Source: Pseudomonadota bacterium
GTDB lineage: Bacteria; Desulfobacterota; Syntrophobacteria; Syntrophobacterales; Syntrophobacteraceae
Assembly: GCA_023416335.1 (NCBI GenBank)
Contig: JAEZHY010000010.1
Location: forward strand, 1-28,856
Reading direction: 5' to 3'
DNA length: 28,856 nt
In this document: positions 16,244 through 24,339 of the stretch, in pieces
Layout: every line of letters starts with the position of its first letter
Position numbering within the stretch: position 1 is the stretch's first letter
Translations under genes and position numbers: made by a program
The notes under the pieces: generated by a model
What the model saw: only the letters and a program-made list of their open reading frames with translations
The model's database searches: none
What the model was told of the DNA's origin: nothing

Positions 16244-17872
16244 ATGGATAAAGTGCTTGAATACCTCCGAAAAATCCAGAGCTTCATCAAAACGCTGACA
16301 CTTCCGCAAAAGATATCCTATGCCGGGGGCATAGCAGTCTTTCTCGGCGCTCTTGCCTTCATCGTGTATGTAAACAACCGGACCGATTATACCCCTCTTT
16401 ACTCCGGACTGTCCCAGGGCGACATGGGTGAGATTGCCCAGGCCCTGAAGGGGAAGAAGGTCGAGTATCGCATTTCGGATGGAAGCATCGAAGTGTCGAA
16501 GGAGCAGGTTTACGAGACCAGACTTTCTCTCGCGGCGGAAGGAATCCCGAAGGGAGCAGGGGCCGGGTTCGAGATTTTCGACCAGCAGAAGCTCGGAAGC
16601 ACGGAGTTCGTGCAGAAGATCAACTATCAGCGCGCGCTTCAGGGGGAATTGGCCAGAACGATAAGCGGAATGAGTGAGGTGCAGGAGAGCAGGGTCCATC
16701 TGGTTCTTCCCGAAGAAAGCCTGTTCAAGGAAGACCAGAAGCCGCCGAGTGCCGCCGTCGTGTTGAAGCTCAAACCGGGAGCAAGAATAGAGCAGAAGCA
16801 GCTTCAGGGAATAGCCCACCTTGTAGCGGCCACGGTGAGGGGACTGGAGGAGGAAAGAATCACGGTGATGAGTACCGACGGCCAGGTGCTCTACAAAAAG
16901 AATCCGCAAGACCAGAATTTCCAGATGAGCAACACGCAAATCGAGCGGAAACAGCGCATGGAAGAGGACATGCGCCAGAAGATCCAGAGCATGCTCGAGC
17001 AGGTTGCCGGTCCCAATCGCGTACTGGCGCGCGTTACACTGGACATGGATTTCAACCAGGTGCAGATAGCGGAAGAAACGTACAATCCCGACAGCGCTGT
17101 CGTAAGAAGCCAGCAGAGGACCACGGAGACCTCGGAAGGAAAGGACGCGGGGGGAGCCAAAGGGAACCCTGACGTTCCGATCAATCTCGAAGGAAAGCTT
17201 CTCCAGAATTCGCCCCAGGGTGAGGGAGGGAAGGGCGGGAAGCAGTTCAACCGTCAGCGCGAGGTTGTGAACTACGAAATAAACAAAACCAGCAAACAAA
17301 TTACCCAAATGCCGGGAAACGTTAAGAAGATTTCGGTGGCGGTAATCGTGGACGGCCACTATGAAATGAAGCCCGGATCCGACGGCCGGACGAAACCTGC
17401 CTATGTTGCCAGGGCCGCCGACGAAATGAAGTCCATAGAGGACCTTGTGAAAAAGGCGGTGGGATACAACGAAACCCGTGGAGACCAGATAACGGTTTCG
17501 AATATCCCGTTTGCCTCCGATACGGCCGGATCCGAGGGCGGACCCGAAAATAAATGGCTGGCGCTCGCAAAGAGCTATCAGAAGCTCCTGATGAACATAG
17601 CGCTGGCACTTGTTGTCCTCTTGTTCGTGGTGAGGCCCTTTATGCGAAAATTCCGCCAGGTAACCGACGAATTCAGGCTGCAGCAGCTCCCAGCTCCGGC
17701 AGGCTCCATCCCGGCCGAACCGGAGATCGACGAGGAAGAACAGATACGGGCGTTGCTCATGCAAATGCCGAAAGACCGGATTTCGCTCCGCAAGCAGTCG
17801 AGCGCTCTTGTAAAGTACAATCCCGACAAGGCAACCGAAATCATCAGGCAGTGGCTGAAAGACGAGGTGTAG
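16244..17872 (+). CDS. fliF: Flagellar MS-ring protein FliF
   Basis: FliF forms the inner-membrane MS ring on which the rod, switch and export gate are built. The 542-residue product has transmembrane helix 1 at about 25-47, the YscJ/FliF ring domains (DYTPLYSGLSQGDMGEI and the region around RVHLVLPEESLF), a polar and gly-rich insert near 300-330, transmembrane helix 2 at about 448-466, and a C-terminal tail at 510-542 that binds FliG. The length is close to the family mean of 530-570. It is followed three bases later by fliG. Confidence 0.97.
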   Translation: MDKVLEYLRKIQSFIKTLTLPQKISYAGGIAVFLGALAFIVYVNNRTDYTPLYSGLSQGDMGEIAQALKGKKVEYRISDGSIEVSKEQVYETRLSLAAEGIPKGAGAGFEIFDQQKLGSTEFVQKINYQRALQGELARTISGMSEVQESRVHLVLPEESLFKEDQKPPSAAVVLKLKPGARIEQKQLQGIAHLVAATVRGLEEERITVMSTDGQVLYKKNPQDQNFQMSNTQIERKQRMEEDMRQKIQSMLEQVAGPNRVLARVTLDMDFNQVQIAEETYNPDSAVVRSQQRTTETSEGKDAGGAKGNPDVPINLEGKLLQNSPQGEGGKGGKQFNRQREVVNYEINKTSKQITQMPGNVKKISVAVIVDGHYEMKPGSDGRTKPAYVARAADEMKSIEDLVKKAVGYNETRGDQITVSNIPFASDTAGSEGGPENKWLALAKSYQKLLMNIALALVVLLFVVRPFMRKFRQVTDEFRLQQLPAPAGSIPAEPEIDEEEQIRALLMQMPKDRISLRKQSSALVKYNPDKATEIIRQWLKDEV

Positions 17873-17875
17873 CAC

Positions 17876-18898
17876 ATGGCCAGGCGTGACAACAAGAACC
17901 AGGACAAACTGAGCGGACCTGAAAAAGCGGCGATGGCCCTGCTTGCCCTCGGGGAGGAGGCGTCGGCTCTCATCCTGAAAAAGCTCTCGACGCAGGAGAT
18001 ACAGGAAATCAGCCTTCACATGTCCTTCATCCAGGGAATCAAAAAGGAAACCTCGGACGAGCTGCTCCAGGAATTCACCGATATGTTTCGGGTCGAGGGG
18101 GGAATCAACATAGCCGGGGAACAGTTCGTCCGGACACTGCTGCCCGCGGTCCTGGAAAAGGAGGAGGCCAAGGAACTCATCTCCAAGATCGATGAAGAGA
18201 AACAGAAGATCCCGTTCAAGCATCTGAGGGACGTTGATCCGAAGCTGCTTGCGGGGTTTATAAAGGGAGAACATCCTCAAACGATCGCGATCATAGTCTC
18301 CCATCTCCAACACCAGAAGGCGAGCCAGGTGCTCGCGAACCTGCCCGAGCAGCTTCAGTTCGAGGTCGTCGGAAGAATAGCGAACCTGGAGGCGGTGCCG
18401 CCGGATCTCATCCAGGAAGTCGATGAAGTTCTCGAAAAAGAACTGACCAGCATCGGGAAAAGAGGCCAGCAAGTCGGCGGTGTCGGTGTCGTTGCTGAAA
18501 TTCTCAACCACTCCGATCGCCGGACGGGCGACAATATTTTGCAGTTCCTGGAAGAATCGGATGCCGAGCTTGCCGAGAAGGTCAGAAAGCTGATGTTTGT
18601 GTTCGAAGACCTCATCCATGTCAACGATCAGGGCATAAGGGAACTGCTCAAGGAAATCAGGAACGAAGAACTCACGATGGCCCTCAAGACGGGCTCGGAA
18701 GAGCTGAAGACGAAGATATTCAAGAATCTGTCCCAGCGTGCCGCTCAAATGCTGCAGGAAGACATGGCAATGATGGGCCCGGCGCGGCTGAGCGAAGTGG
18801 AAGCGGCGCAGCAGAACATCCTCAATGTGGCGCGCCGCCTCGAAAAGGAAGGAAAACTTCTCCTGGCCGGTAAGGAAAGTGGAGAGGCTTTTGTCTAA
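17876..18898 (+). CDS. fliG: Flagellar motor switch protein FliG
   Basis: FliG is the cytoplasmic switch protein that binds FliF and takes torque from the stator. The 340-residue product shows the N-terminal FliF-binding domain (SGPEKAAMALLALGEEAS), the middle-domain EHPQ motif at 132-135 that contacts FliM, and the C-terminal torque domain with ELTMALKTGSEELKTKIF and MGPARLSEVEAAQQ. Its ribosome binding site (GAGGTG) lies in the end of fliF. The end overlaps the presumed start of fliH. Confidence 0.97.
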   Translation: MARRDNKNQDKLSGPEKAAMALLALGEEASALILKKLSTQEIQEISLHMSFIQGIKKETSDELLQEFTDMFRVEGGINIAGEQFVRTLLPAVLEKEEAKELISKIDEEKQKIPFKHLRDVDPKLLAGFIKGEHPQTIAIIVSHLQHQKASQVLANLPEQLQFEVVGRIANLEAVPPDLIQEVDEVLEKELTSIGKRGQQVGGVGVVAEILNHSDRRTGDNILQFLEESDAELAEKVRKLMFVFEDLIHVNDQGIRELLKEIRNEELTMALKTGSEELKTKIFKNLSQRAAQMLQEDMAMMGPARLSEVEAAQQNILNVARRLEKEGKLLLAGKESGEAFV

Positions 18899-19625
18899 TC
18901 TACTCAAGAAGGATCTGGATTCCGGGATCACCTCATTCGGCTTTCCCGTTATACAGCGAGGGAGGGAAGCCGCGTCCGCCCCGGAAGTTGAGGTCGCGCC
19001 GAAGACGGAGGAAGCGCCTCCGGTTTCTCGGGAAGATCCGGAGGAAATCTTTCGCAAAAGGCTTCTCGAATTGGAACGCAGGGCTCAGGAGATCGAGAAG
19101 GAAGCTTATGCGAAAGGTTTTGCCAGTGGAGAAAAAGACGGATTCGAATATGGTCAAAAAGCCGTCCAGGTCGTAAAGACGCAGTTGGAACGCATTGCAT
19201 CGACCCTGGAAGAGACTCCCGCAAAAGCCCTTTTCGATTACAGGGACTGGCTCATCCGGACCAGCCTGAAAATCGCCCGCCAGGTCGTACGCAAGGAATT
19301 GCTCATTTCGCCTGAAATTATATCAAGGACGGTCGCCGCTCTTCTGGAGGAAGCGGAGGAGCACACCACCCTTACAGTTTATCTCAACCCGCAGGACCTC
19401 GAGTTCGTGGAAAAGAGAGCGGAGTTGGATCTCTCCGAGAACAGGAAGCATTTTGTGCTCAAAGCCGACAAGAACCTTGAGCGCGGGGATTGCCGGGTGG
19501 AGAGCGCTATTCAGCTCCTGGATGCATCGATTGAGAGCCAGTTTTCCAACCTGGAGGATTTCATCCTGCGCGGTGCCGGCGAGCCGGAAGCAGCCGGGGA
19601 CGTGGGCGAAGAAGATGAAAAATAG
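18891..19625 (+). CDS. fliH: Flagellar export apparatus protein FliH
   Basis: FliH dimerises and holds the FliI ATPase, inhibiting it until it is at the export gate. The 244-residue product has an alpha-helical, AxxxG-patterned region (AQEIEKEAYAKGFASGEKDG) and a C-terminal FliI-binding domain with ARQVVRKELLISPEII and LNPQDLEFV. I choose a TTG start at 18891, because GGAGAGG lies just before and the product then begins MSNLLKKD; a GTG at 18879, with AAGGA before it, is an alternative, and an ATG at 18825 would overlap fliG by 74 bases. The gene ends overlapping fliI by 11 bases. Confidence 0.9.
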   Translation: MSNLLKKDLDSGITSFGFPVIQRGREAASAPEVEVAPKTEEAPPVSREDPEEIFRKRLLELERRAQEIEKEAYAKGFASGEKDGFEYGQKAVQVVKTQLERIASTLEETPAKALFDYRDWLIRTSLKIARQVVRKELLISPEIISRTVAALLEEAEEHTTLTVYLNPQDLEFVEKRAELDLSENRKHFVLKADKNLERGDCRVESAIQLLDASIESQFSNLEDFILRGAGEPEAAGDVGEEDEK

Positions 19626-20934
19626 CGATTACCTGAAACTGGAAAATGGGTTTCCGGACCTGAAGGGGTGCTCGCTGTGGAACCGGTACGGCAAGGTCGT
19701 GCAGCTTACCGGCAACCTGCTCGAAGCCGAAGGTGTGAACGCGGCTACAGGAGACATCTGCAGGATCGTCCATTCGGGTTCGCAGCCTGTTTTCGCGGAA
19801 GTGGTCGGATTTGAAGAAAGCAGGGTAAAGCTGAGCCCGCTTACGCACCTCAACGGAATCCGGCCGGGGAGCCTCGTACAAGTCTACGAGGCAGCCAGCA
19901 GTGTGATGGTTTCGGAGTCGATGCTGGGGCGGGTCCTCGACGGCCTCGGACAGCCCCTCGACGGGGGTGATCCCATATCTTCGCAAACCTGCTACCCCCT
20001 TGCCGGCGAGACTTCCAATCCCCTGAACCGGCCGCTCATTGCCGATCAGCTCGATACGGGCGTCCGATGCATAAACGCTTTGCTCCCGATTGGAAAAGGG
20101 CAGAGAATTGGCATTTTTGCCGGCTCGGGTGTCGGAAAAAGCACGCTCCTGGGCATGATGGCCAGGTATACCGGGGCCGACGTGAATGTCATCGCCCTGA
20201 TCGGAGAGCGCGGCAGGGAGGTCAACGAGTTCATTCTAAACGATCTCGGCCCCGAAGGCCTGAAGCGATCGGTGGTCATAGTGGCCACTTCCGACCAGCC
20301 CGCGACCCTGAGGATCAGGGGGGCATTCCTCGCCTGCGCTATATCCGAATACTTCCGCGATAAAGGCCTGGACGTACTGTTCATGATGGATTCCGCAACA
20401 CGGCTCGCTATGGCTGCCCGGGAGATCGGGCTCGCGGCAGGTGAGCCTCCCACGACGAAAGGCTATACGCCAAGCGTTTTCAGCCTGCTCCCGAGGTTGT
20501 TCGAGCGTGCTGGAAACTTCGACAGTGCATCCATAACCGGCATTTATACGGTCCTGGTCGAAGGTGACGACATGGAAGACCCGGTTGCCGATACGATCCG
20601 GTCCATCCTGGACGGCCACCTTGTTTTGGACAGGGGGCTTGCCCAAAAGAGACATTTTCCCGCTATCGACGTCCTCAGAAGTGTCAGCCGTTTGACGGAA
20701 CGGCTCCTGTCTCCAGGCCACAAAGAACTTGTAACGAAGCTGACGCGTATCCTGACCGATTATAAAAACAGCGAGGATATGATCCGCATTGGGGCCTATG
20801 TGCGAGGGAGCCACGCGGAAACCGACTATGCGATCGAAATGATCGACCGGGCAAACGAGTACCTCAAACAACCCGTAATAGAAAGCTGCTCGATCGAAGG
20901 ATCTTTTCGCATACTGGAAGAGCTTTTTAGCTGA
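19615..20934 (+). CDS. fliI: Flagellum-specific ATP synthase FliI
   Basis: FliI is the hexameric ATPase that helps load flagellar export substrates. The 439-residue product matches the family length. Visible are the Walker A loop GIFAGSGVGKST at 166-177, the ALIGERGREV catalytic segment, Walker B DVLFMMDSATR, and the conserved GEPPTTKGYTPSVF and VEGDDMEDPVADT segments. The start at 19615 overlaps the end of fliH; upstream in-frame codons would read through the fliH coding region in another frame and are not family-like. A 174-base gap follows before fliJ, unlike the tight spacing before it. Confidence 0.97.
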   Translation: MKNSDYLKLENGFPDLKGCSLWNRYGKVVQLTGNLLEAEGVNAATGDICRIVHSGSQPVFAEVVGFEESRVKLSPLTHLNGIRPGSLVQVYEAASSVMVSESMLGRVLDGLGQPLDGGDPISSQTCYPLAGETSNPLNRPLIADQLDTGVRCINALLPIGKGQRIGIFAGSGVGKSTLLGMMARYTGADVNVIALIGERGREVNEFILNDLGPEGLKRSVVIVATSDQPATLRIRGAFLACAISEYFRDKGLDVLFMMDSATRLAMAAREIGLAAGEPPTTKGYTPSVFSLLPRLFERAGNFDSASITGIYTVLVEGDDMEDPVADTIRSILDGHLVLDRGLAQKRHFPAIDVLRSVSRLTERLLSPGHKELVTKLTRILTDYKNSEDMIRIGAYVRGSHAETDYAIEMIDRANEYLKQPVIESCSIEGSFRILEELFS

Positions 20935-21020
20935 TTATCCAAGTAAAACGGCTTATTGGACAGAATACTGTTTTGAACCGCGCTGACGAAAACGCGCCAT
21001 TTACTCGCCGCATTCACCCC

Positions 21021-21067
21021 GCCGGCCGTTAGACCTTATCGGGGCTCGGTCCGAGCATCCCGGCCGG
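21021..21067 (+). promoter_or_regulatory. Nested hairpin between fliI and fliJ
   Basis: An outer CCGGCCG/CGGCCGG stem (21022-21028 with 21061-21067) encloses an inner GGGGCTCGG-T-CCGAGC hairpin at 21041-21057. No T run follows, so it is not a classic terminator. It could affect mRNA stability or the fliJ expression level. Confidence 0.4.
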
Positions 21068-21108
21068 TCCCGGTGATGACCGGCTCTGATCCCGGATGGT
21101 CGAGGCCT

Positions 21109-21567
21109 ATGCCGTTTAGATTTCGCTTAAAACCCCTGCTGAAACACAGAGAGTTCAAACTGCGTGAGGCGCAGTCCGCCCTCGGTATGGCCGAATCACT
21201 GAAAATGGAGATCCAGGGCAACATAGACCGGCTTGTGGAAAGGATTGCTGTCGAACGGGACCAGTTTGAAAAAGAGCAGCAAATGGGTATTGAGACGGGC
21301 AGATATCTTTATTTCAAGAATCATCTGGATATTCTGGAACGCGATTTGCTTCTGCTTCGAAGTGAACTTGTGAAAGCCGCCAAGGAAGTTGAGTTTCGGA
21401 AAGTGGTGATGATCGATTGCGACAAGTCCGTTAAGGTGCTCGAGAATATGGAAACGAGAGAAAAAGAATCATACAGGCTGATGCAGGCACGCAAGGACCA
21501 GAAAAAGCTCGACGACGTAGCCGTTTTCAAGGACTACCGGGACCGTCCCGGAAAGGGGGGCAAATAA
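21109..21567 (+). CDS. fliJ: Flagellar export chaperone FliJ
   Basis: FliJ is a small coiled-coil protein that binds FliI and the export gate and cycles chaperones. The 152-residue product starts PFRFRLKPLLKHREFKLREA, typical of FliJ, and is almost wholly helical with heptad patterns to about residue 140. The start at 21109 is chosen from this family N-terminus; an ATG at 21073 would add 12 residues. A GAGG lies just upstream. Its stop overlaps the next start (TAATG). Confidence 0.92.
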   Translation: MPFRFRLKPLLKHREFKLREAQSALGMAESLKMEIQGNIDRLVERIAVERDQFEKEQQMGIETGRYLYFKNHLDILERDLLLLRSELVKAAKEVEFRKVVMIDCDKSVKVLENMETREKESYRLMQARKDQKKLDDVAVFKDYRDRPGKGGK

Positions 21568-22211
21568 TGAAAAAGGGAAAAGGCGGAGCGGGCCTCCTTT
21601 CGATCGCCCTCTGTGTTCTTGTTGCGGGCCTCATCGTCAAACTCGCAATCACCGTCGTGGGCGTGCTTTCTCCCAGGGAAGATCTGGCAGCGGTTCCGGA
21701 AGTGATGGCTGTCGAGGAAAAACCGAAGGTTGACGCACAAAAAAGTGCTTCCGCAAACAAGGCAGAGCCGAGCGCCCCGGCGCCGGTCGAGAGACTCTCG
21801 AAGAACAAACAGGCTGCCAATGCGGCTTCTGAGTCGATAACCGCGCTGCAGCAAAAGGAACAGGAGATCCGGAGGCGGGAAGAGCTGGTAAGGGAAAAAG
21901 AGGAGCAGTTGGCCCGGCTCGAAAAGGAAATCGAACAGAAGGTGAAGGACCTGCTGGCCATGCAGAAAGAAATTCAGGTCGCCCGGAACGAAAAACAGGA
22001 CGCTCAGAATACCAAGGTCCGCAGCCTGTCAAAGATCTACGGCACAATGAAGCCAAAGGAAGCGGCGAAGCTGATGGAGAACCTGGACGACCGGCTCGTA
22101 ATGGGGATCATCTCCACAATGACGCCTGATGAAGCAGCTGCAATCCTTTCGTTGATGGAAGTCAAAAAAGCTGCCAAAATCTCCGAGGCGCTTTCCGGGA
22201 AGTTGAATTAG
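21567..22211 (+). CDS. MotE-like flagellar protein with MgtE-N-type domain
   Basis: This encodes a 214-residue inner-membrane protein. It has one transmembrane helix (about 9-33), a Pro/Ala-rich periplasmic linker, a long coiled coil (about 90-150) and a C-terminal domain (155-214) with the MgtE_N-like signature KPKEAAKLMENLDDRLVMGI and MTPDEAAAILSLM. Proteins of this build coded next to fliJ are known as MotE/FlbB-type and help place or stabilise the stator complex. It is translationally coupled to fliJ by a one-base overlap, so it belongs to the flagellar operon. The exact function here is inferred from family and position. Confidence 0.88.
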   Translation: MKKGKGGAGLLSIALCVLVAGLIVKLAITVVGVLSPREDLAAVPEVMAVEEKPKVDAQKSASANKAEPSAPAPVERLSKNKQAANAASESITALQQKEQEIRRREELVREKEEQLARLEKEIEQKVKDLLAMQKEIQVARNEKQDAQNTKVRSLSKIYGTMKPKEAAKLMENLDDRLVMGIISTMTPDEAAAILSLMEVKKAAKISEALSGKLN

Positions 22212-22299
22212 AACGTGCTTGCAAACGGGAAAGAATTAAGACTAATATGGTATGCAGTTCGGGTGCAAATGGCCTTTTATCAAACACTTATAGAGCTTT

Positions 22300-23151
22300 A
22301 TGAAATATTTACAATCGGATATCCGTTTTCTGAATGCATATCTGATCCTTTTGATCTTCGCGATCTTCGCGGCGGGTTGTGAATCCAATCATTACTCGAC
22401 ACCCTACTATCCCAGCCGTCAGGCCGAACAGCATCAACAACAGCAACAATACCCCGGCGCCCGGACCTATTCGGGCGGTCCGGCGCAGGTAGTCGAGCGG
22501 AGCATGCCGTTCCAGGGGGGTGCCAGGACTTTGACTCATGAAGTCGGTCCGCTGGAGACGGTGTGGCGCATTTCGCGAATGTACGACGTGTCGCCGGAAT
22601 CCATATATTCCGCCAACCGGCTCCGTCCGAACGATTCACTCGAGATCGGCCAAAGACTTATTATTCCGAACGCCCAAATGATCCGGTACATCGTGAACCT
22701 TTATCCCAACCCGCGCTGGCAATGCATAGTGCTCCACCACACGGCAACCGACACCGGAAATGCGAAGACGATCAACCGGTCGCATGGCGATCGGGGGTTC
22801 TGGAACGGGCTCGGCTATCATTTTCTGATCGATAACGGCACGATGGGAAAGGGCGACGGTCAGATCGAAATGTCCCCGCGTTGGATAAGGCAGCAGGTGG
22901 GTGCACACTGCAAAGCCGGGGGAATGAACGAGAAAGCAATTGGAATTGCCCTCGTAGGCAACTTCAACAACGAACTGCCCACCCCGAACCAGATGCAGTC
23001 GCTCAACTTCCTGCTTGCAACCCTGCGCAACTATTACCGGGTTCCCGTCTCGAACGTCCTCGGGCATCGCGAGGTGGGAGGCGCCAAGACGGAATGCCCC
23101 GGCAGACTATTTCCAATTCAGTCAATCAGGCAGACATATACAAGATATTAA
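22300..23151 (+). CDS. Lipoprotein N-acetylmuramoyl-L-alanine amidase with LysM domain
   Basis: This 283-residue protein probably cleaves the amide bond between MurNAc and the stem peptide, or binds peptidoglycan, in the periplasm. It has a lipoprotein signal with F23-A-A-G-C27, a Gln/Tyr-rich linker (30-75), a LysM domain (about 78-123) and a PGRP/amidase_2 domain (about 138-270). Likely zinc ligands are H147 (in VLHHT), H256 (GHRE) and C266 (TECPG), as in T7-lysozyme-type amidases, with GYHFLI in the core. It lies 88 bases after the motE-like gene on the same strand, so it may help open peptidoglycan for the flagellum, but it might also be an independent unit. The ribosome binding site is weak. 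Confidence 0.92.
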   Translation: MKYLQSDIRFLNAYLILLIFAIFAAGCESNHYSTPYYPSRQAEQHQQQQQYPGARTYSGGPAQVVERSMPFQGGARTLTHEVGPLETVWRISRMYDVSPESIYSANRLRPNDSLEIGQRLIIPNAQMIRYIVNLYPNPRWQCIVLHHTATDTGNAKTINRSHGDRGFWNGLGYHFLIDNGTMGKGDGQIEMSPRWIRQQVGAHCKAGGMNEKAIGIALVGNFNNELPTPNQMQSLNFLLATLRNYYRVPVSNVLGHREVGGAKTECPGRLFPIQSIRQTYTRY

Positions 23152-23158
23152 GGACCTT

Positions 23159-23509
23159 TTAGATTTCAGGCGGTCCGGCGGGTATCAGGCAGACGAAGGC
23201 GAAGAGGTCGTCGCCGACATTTTTCATCTGATGCTCCTCGTTGGCCGGGATGAAAACGACTGTACCCCTGGAGATGGGGACCCATTCACCGTCTTTGAAG
23301 ACTGCCCCTTCGCCCTGGTGGACGATAATCTCGTGTTCCCAGTCGTGGCTGTGTTTGGGGGTGAATCCACCCGGAGATAATTCAAACAGGCGCATGCAGA
23401 AATTCTTCGCCCCATCCGCTTGGCCGATCAGCACGCGTCCTTTAACGCCCTGTACGTTGTCGCCCGAGAAGGACTTACCCTCGATGTCCTTGTAGTTCAT
23501 GATCTTCAT
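23159..23509 (-). CDS. Single-domain cupin protein
   Basis: This encodes a 116-residue cupin. Motif 1 is present (GGFTPKHSHDWEHE, with metal ligands H53, H55 and E60) and so is motif 2 (GTVVFIPANEEHQMKN, with H93), giving a complete metal site. Such small cupins act as metal-dependent enzymes, ligand sensors or sugar-binding proteins; the substrate cannot be read here. The start has AGGGGA seven bases upstream. Its stop is seven bases from that of the convergent amidase gene. Confidence 0.9.
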   Translation of the reverse strand: MKIMNYKDIEGKSFSGDNVQGVKGRVLIGQADGAKNFCMRLFELSPGGFTPKHSHDWEHEIIVHQGEGAVFKDGEWVPISRGTVVFIPANEEHQMKNVGDDLFAFVCLIPAGPPEI

Positions 23510-23883
23510 ACAACAATCCCCTGATGCGTTAAGGTTGATCCATTTTCAACAAATCCGGCCGGGCAATTCTAACAAAGAACGATGAGGAATATGAACCACG
23601 AAAAACGGCCGAAAGGGAATAGTTTTGCGTGGGAATGGTGTCCGGCAATGGTAGCCACGATAGTGCCCATGCCAGGCCCTGTGTGGTTGCTGTCATGCCT
23701 TGACAGTCTACGAATCAAGTGGCAGTCTGAATAAAGTCGATTCTTACAGAGCCGGGTTCCCTGAATGCTCCGGACGTGTTTGCTGGGAATGAGCAAATAC
23801 TGATTCAGGTTTGCCAGGTTGCTTCACCCTTGATGGTTCTTTCGGCGGATTGGGTGCAATGAATCTCAATTAAGAGAACCGTT
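23510..23883. other. Intergenic region before hicA
   Basis: About 370 bases without a gene. A short hairpin (CTGTCA/TGACAG at 23690-23706) and a TTGACA at 23700-23705 are visible, but no matching -10. ACCACGAAAAACG near 23593 resembles the CACGAAA tandem at 10330. Any hicAB operator would be in this stretch; I cannot place it. Confidence 0.4.
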
Positions 23884-24072
23884 ATGAAAGTAAGGCAAAT
23901 AATTGACATTCTCCTCAAGGATGGTTGGTTCTTGGTAAATCAGGAAGGAAGTCACAGACAATATAAGCACCCAACGAAAAAAGGCCGTATGACTGTGGCC
24001 GGACATTCCGGCGACGACTTGGCTCCGGGCACTTTGAACAGTATCTTTAAGCAAGCTGGATTAAAGAGGTGA
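23884..24072 (+). CDS. hicA: HicA-family mRNA interferase toxin
   Basis: HicA toxins cleave mRNA and tmRNA until bound by HicB. The 62-residue product has the double-stranded-RNA-binding-like fold signature VRQIIDILLKDGWFLVNQEG followed by S-H24-RQYKHP, in which H24 is the catalytic histidine, and a C-terminal APGTLNSIFKQAGL. The length is normal. The stop overlaps a GTG that opens the hicB frame, showing a two-gene operon with the toxin first, as usual for hicAB. Confidence 0.93.
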   Translation: MKVRQIIDILLKDGWFLVNQEGSHRQYKHPTKKGRMTVAGHSGDDLAPGTLNSIFKQAGLKR

Positions 24073-24077
24073 TCACC

Positions 24078-24296
24078 ATGGAATACCTGGTTGTGATCGA
24101 GAAGGCGGATAACAACTATTCGGCATACCTTCCTGACCTTCCCGGTTGCGTGGCGACCGGGAAGACTCCGGAGGAGACGGTTGAACGGATTACCAAGGCT
24201 GTGGAGATGCATATCAAGGGGCTGGAGGAAGACGGGCTGCCTGTACCTGAACCCACAGCAAAAGCAGAATACGTGATTTTGAAACAGGCATCCTGA
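24078..24296 (+). CDS. hicB: HicB-family antitoxin
   Basis: HicB neutralises HicA by direct binding. This 72-residue form has the partially degraded RNase H fold (YLVVIEKADNNYSAYLPDLP, then GCVATGKTPEETVERI) but no visible helix-turn-helix or ribbon-helix-helix tail, so it belongs to the short HicB type and may not bind the promoter well alone. I choose ATG 24078 because AGAGGTGA lies five bases before it; a GTG at 24069 is possible. It lies at the edge of a large hairpin-repeat mosaic. Confidence 0.9.
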   Translation: MEYLVVIEKADNNYSAYLPDLPGCVATGKTPEETVERITKAVEMHIKGLEEDGLPVPEPTAKAEYVILKQAS

Positions 24297-24339
24297 ACTG
24301 CGGGTATTGGCCCAAGCTAATCTTTGCCGACATTTTTCC

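Noticed and set aside
16211..19057. A 948-codon open frame on the minus strand
   Set aside because: It lies opposite fliF, fliG and the start of fliH, all with clear family motifs; it has no recognisable domain and arises from codon usage of the real genes.
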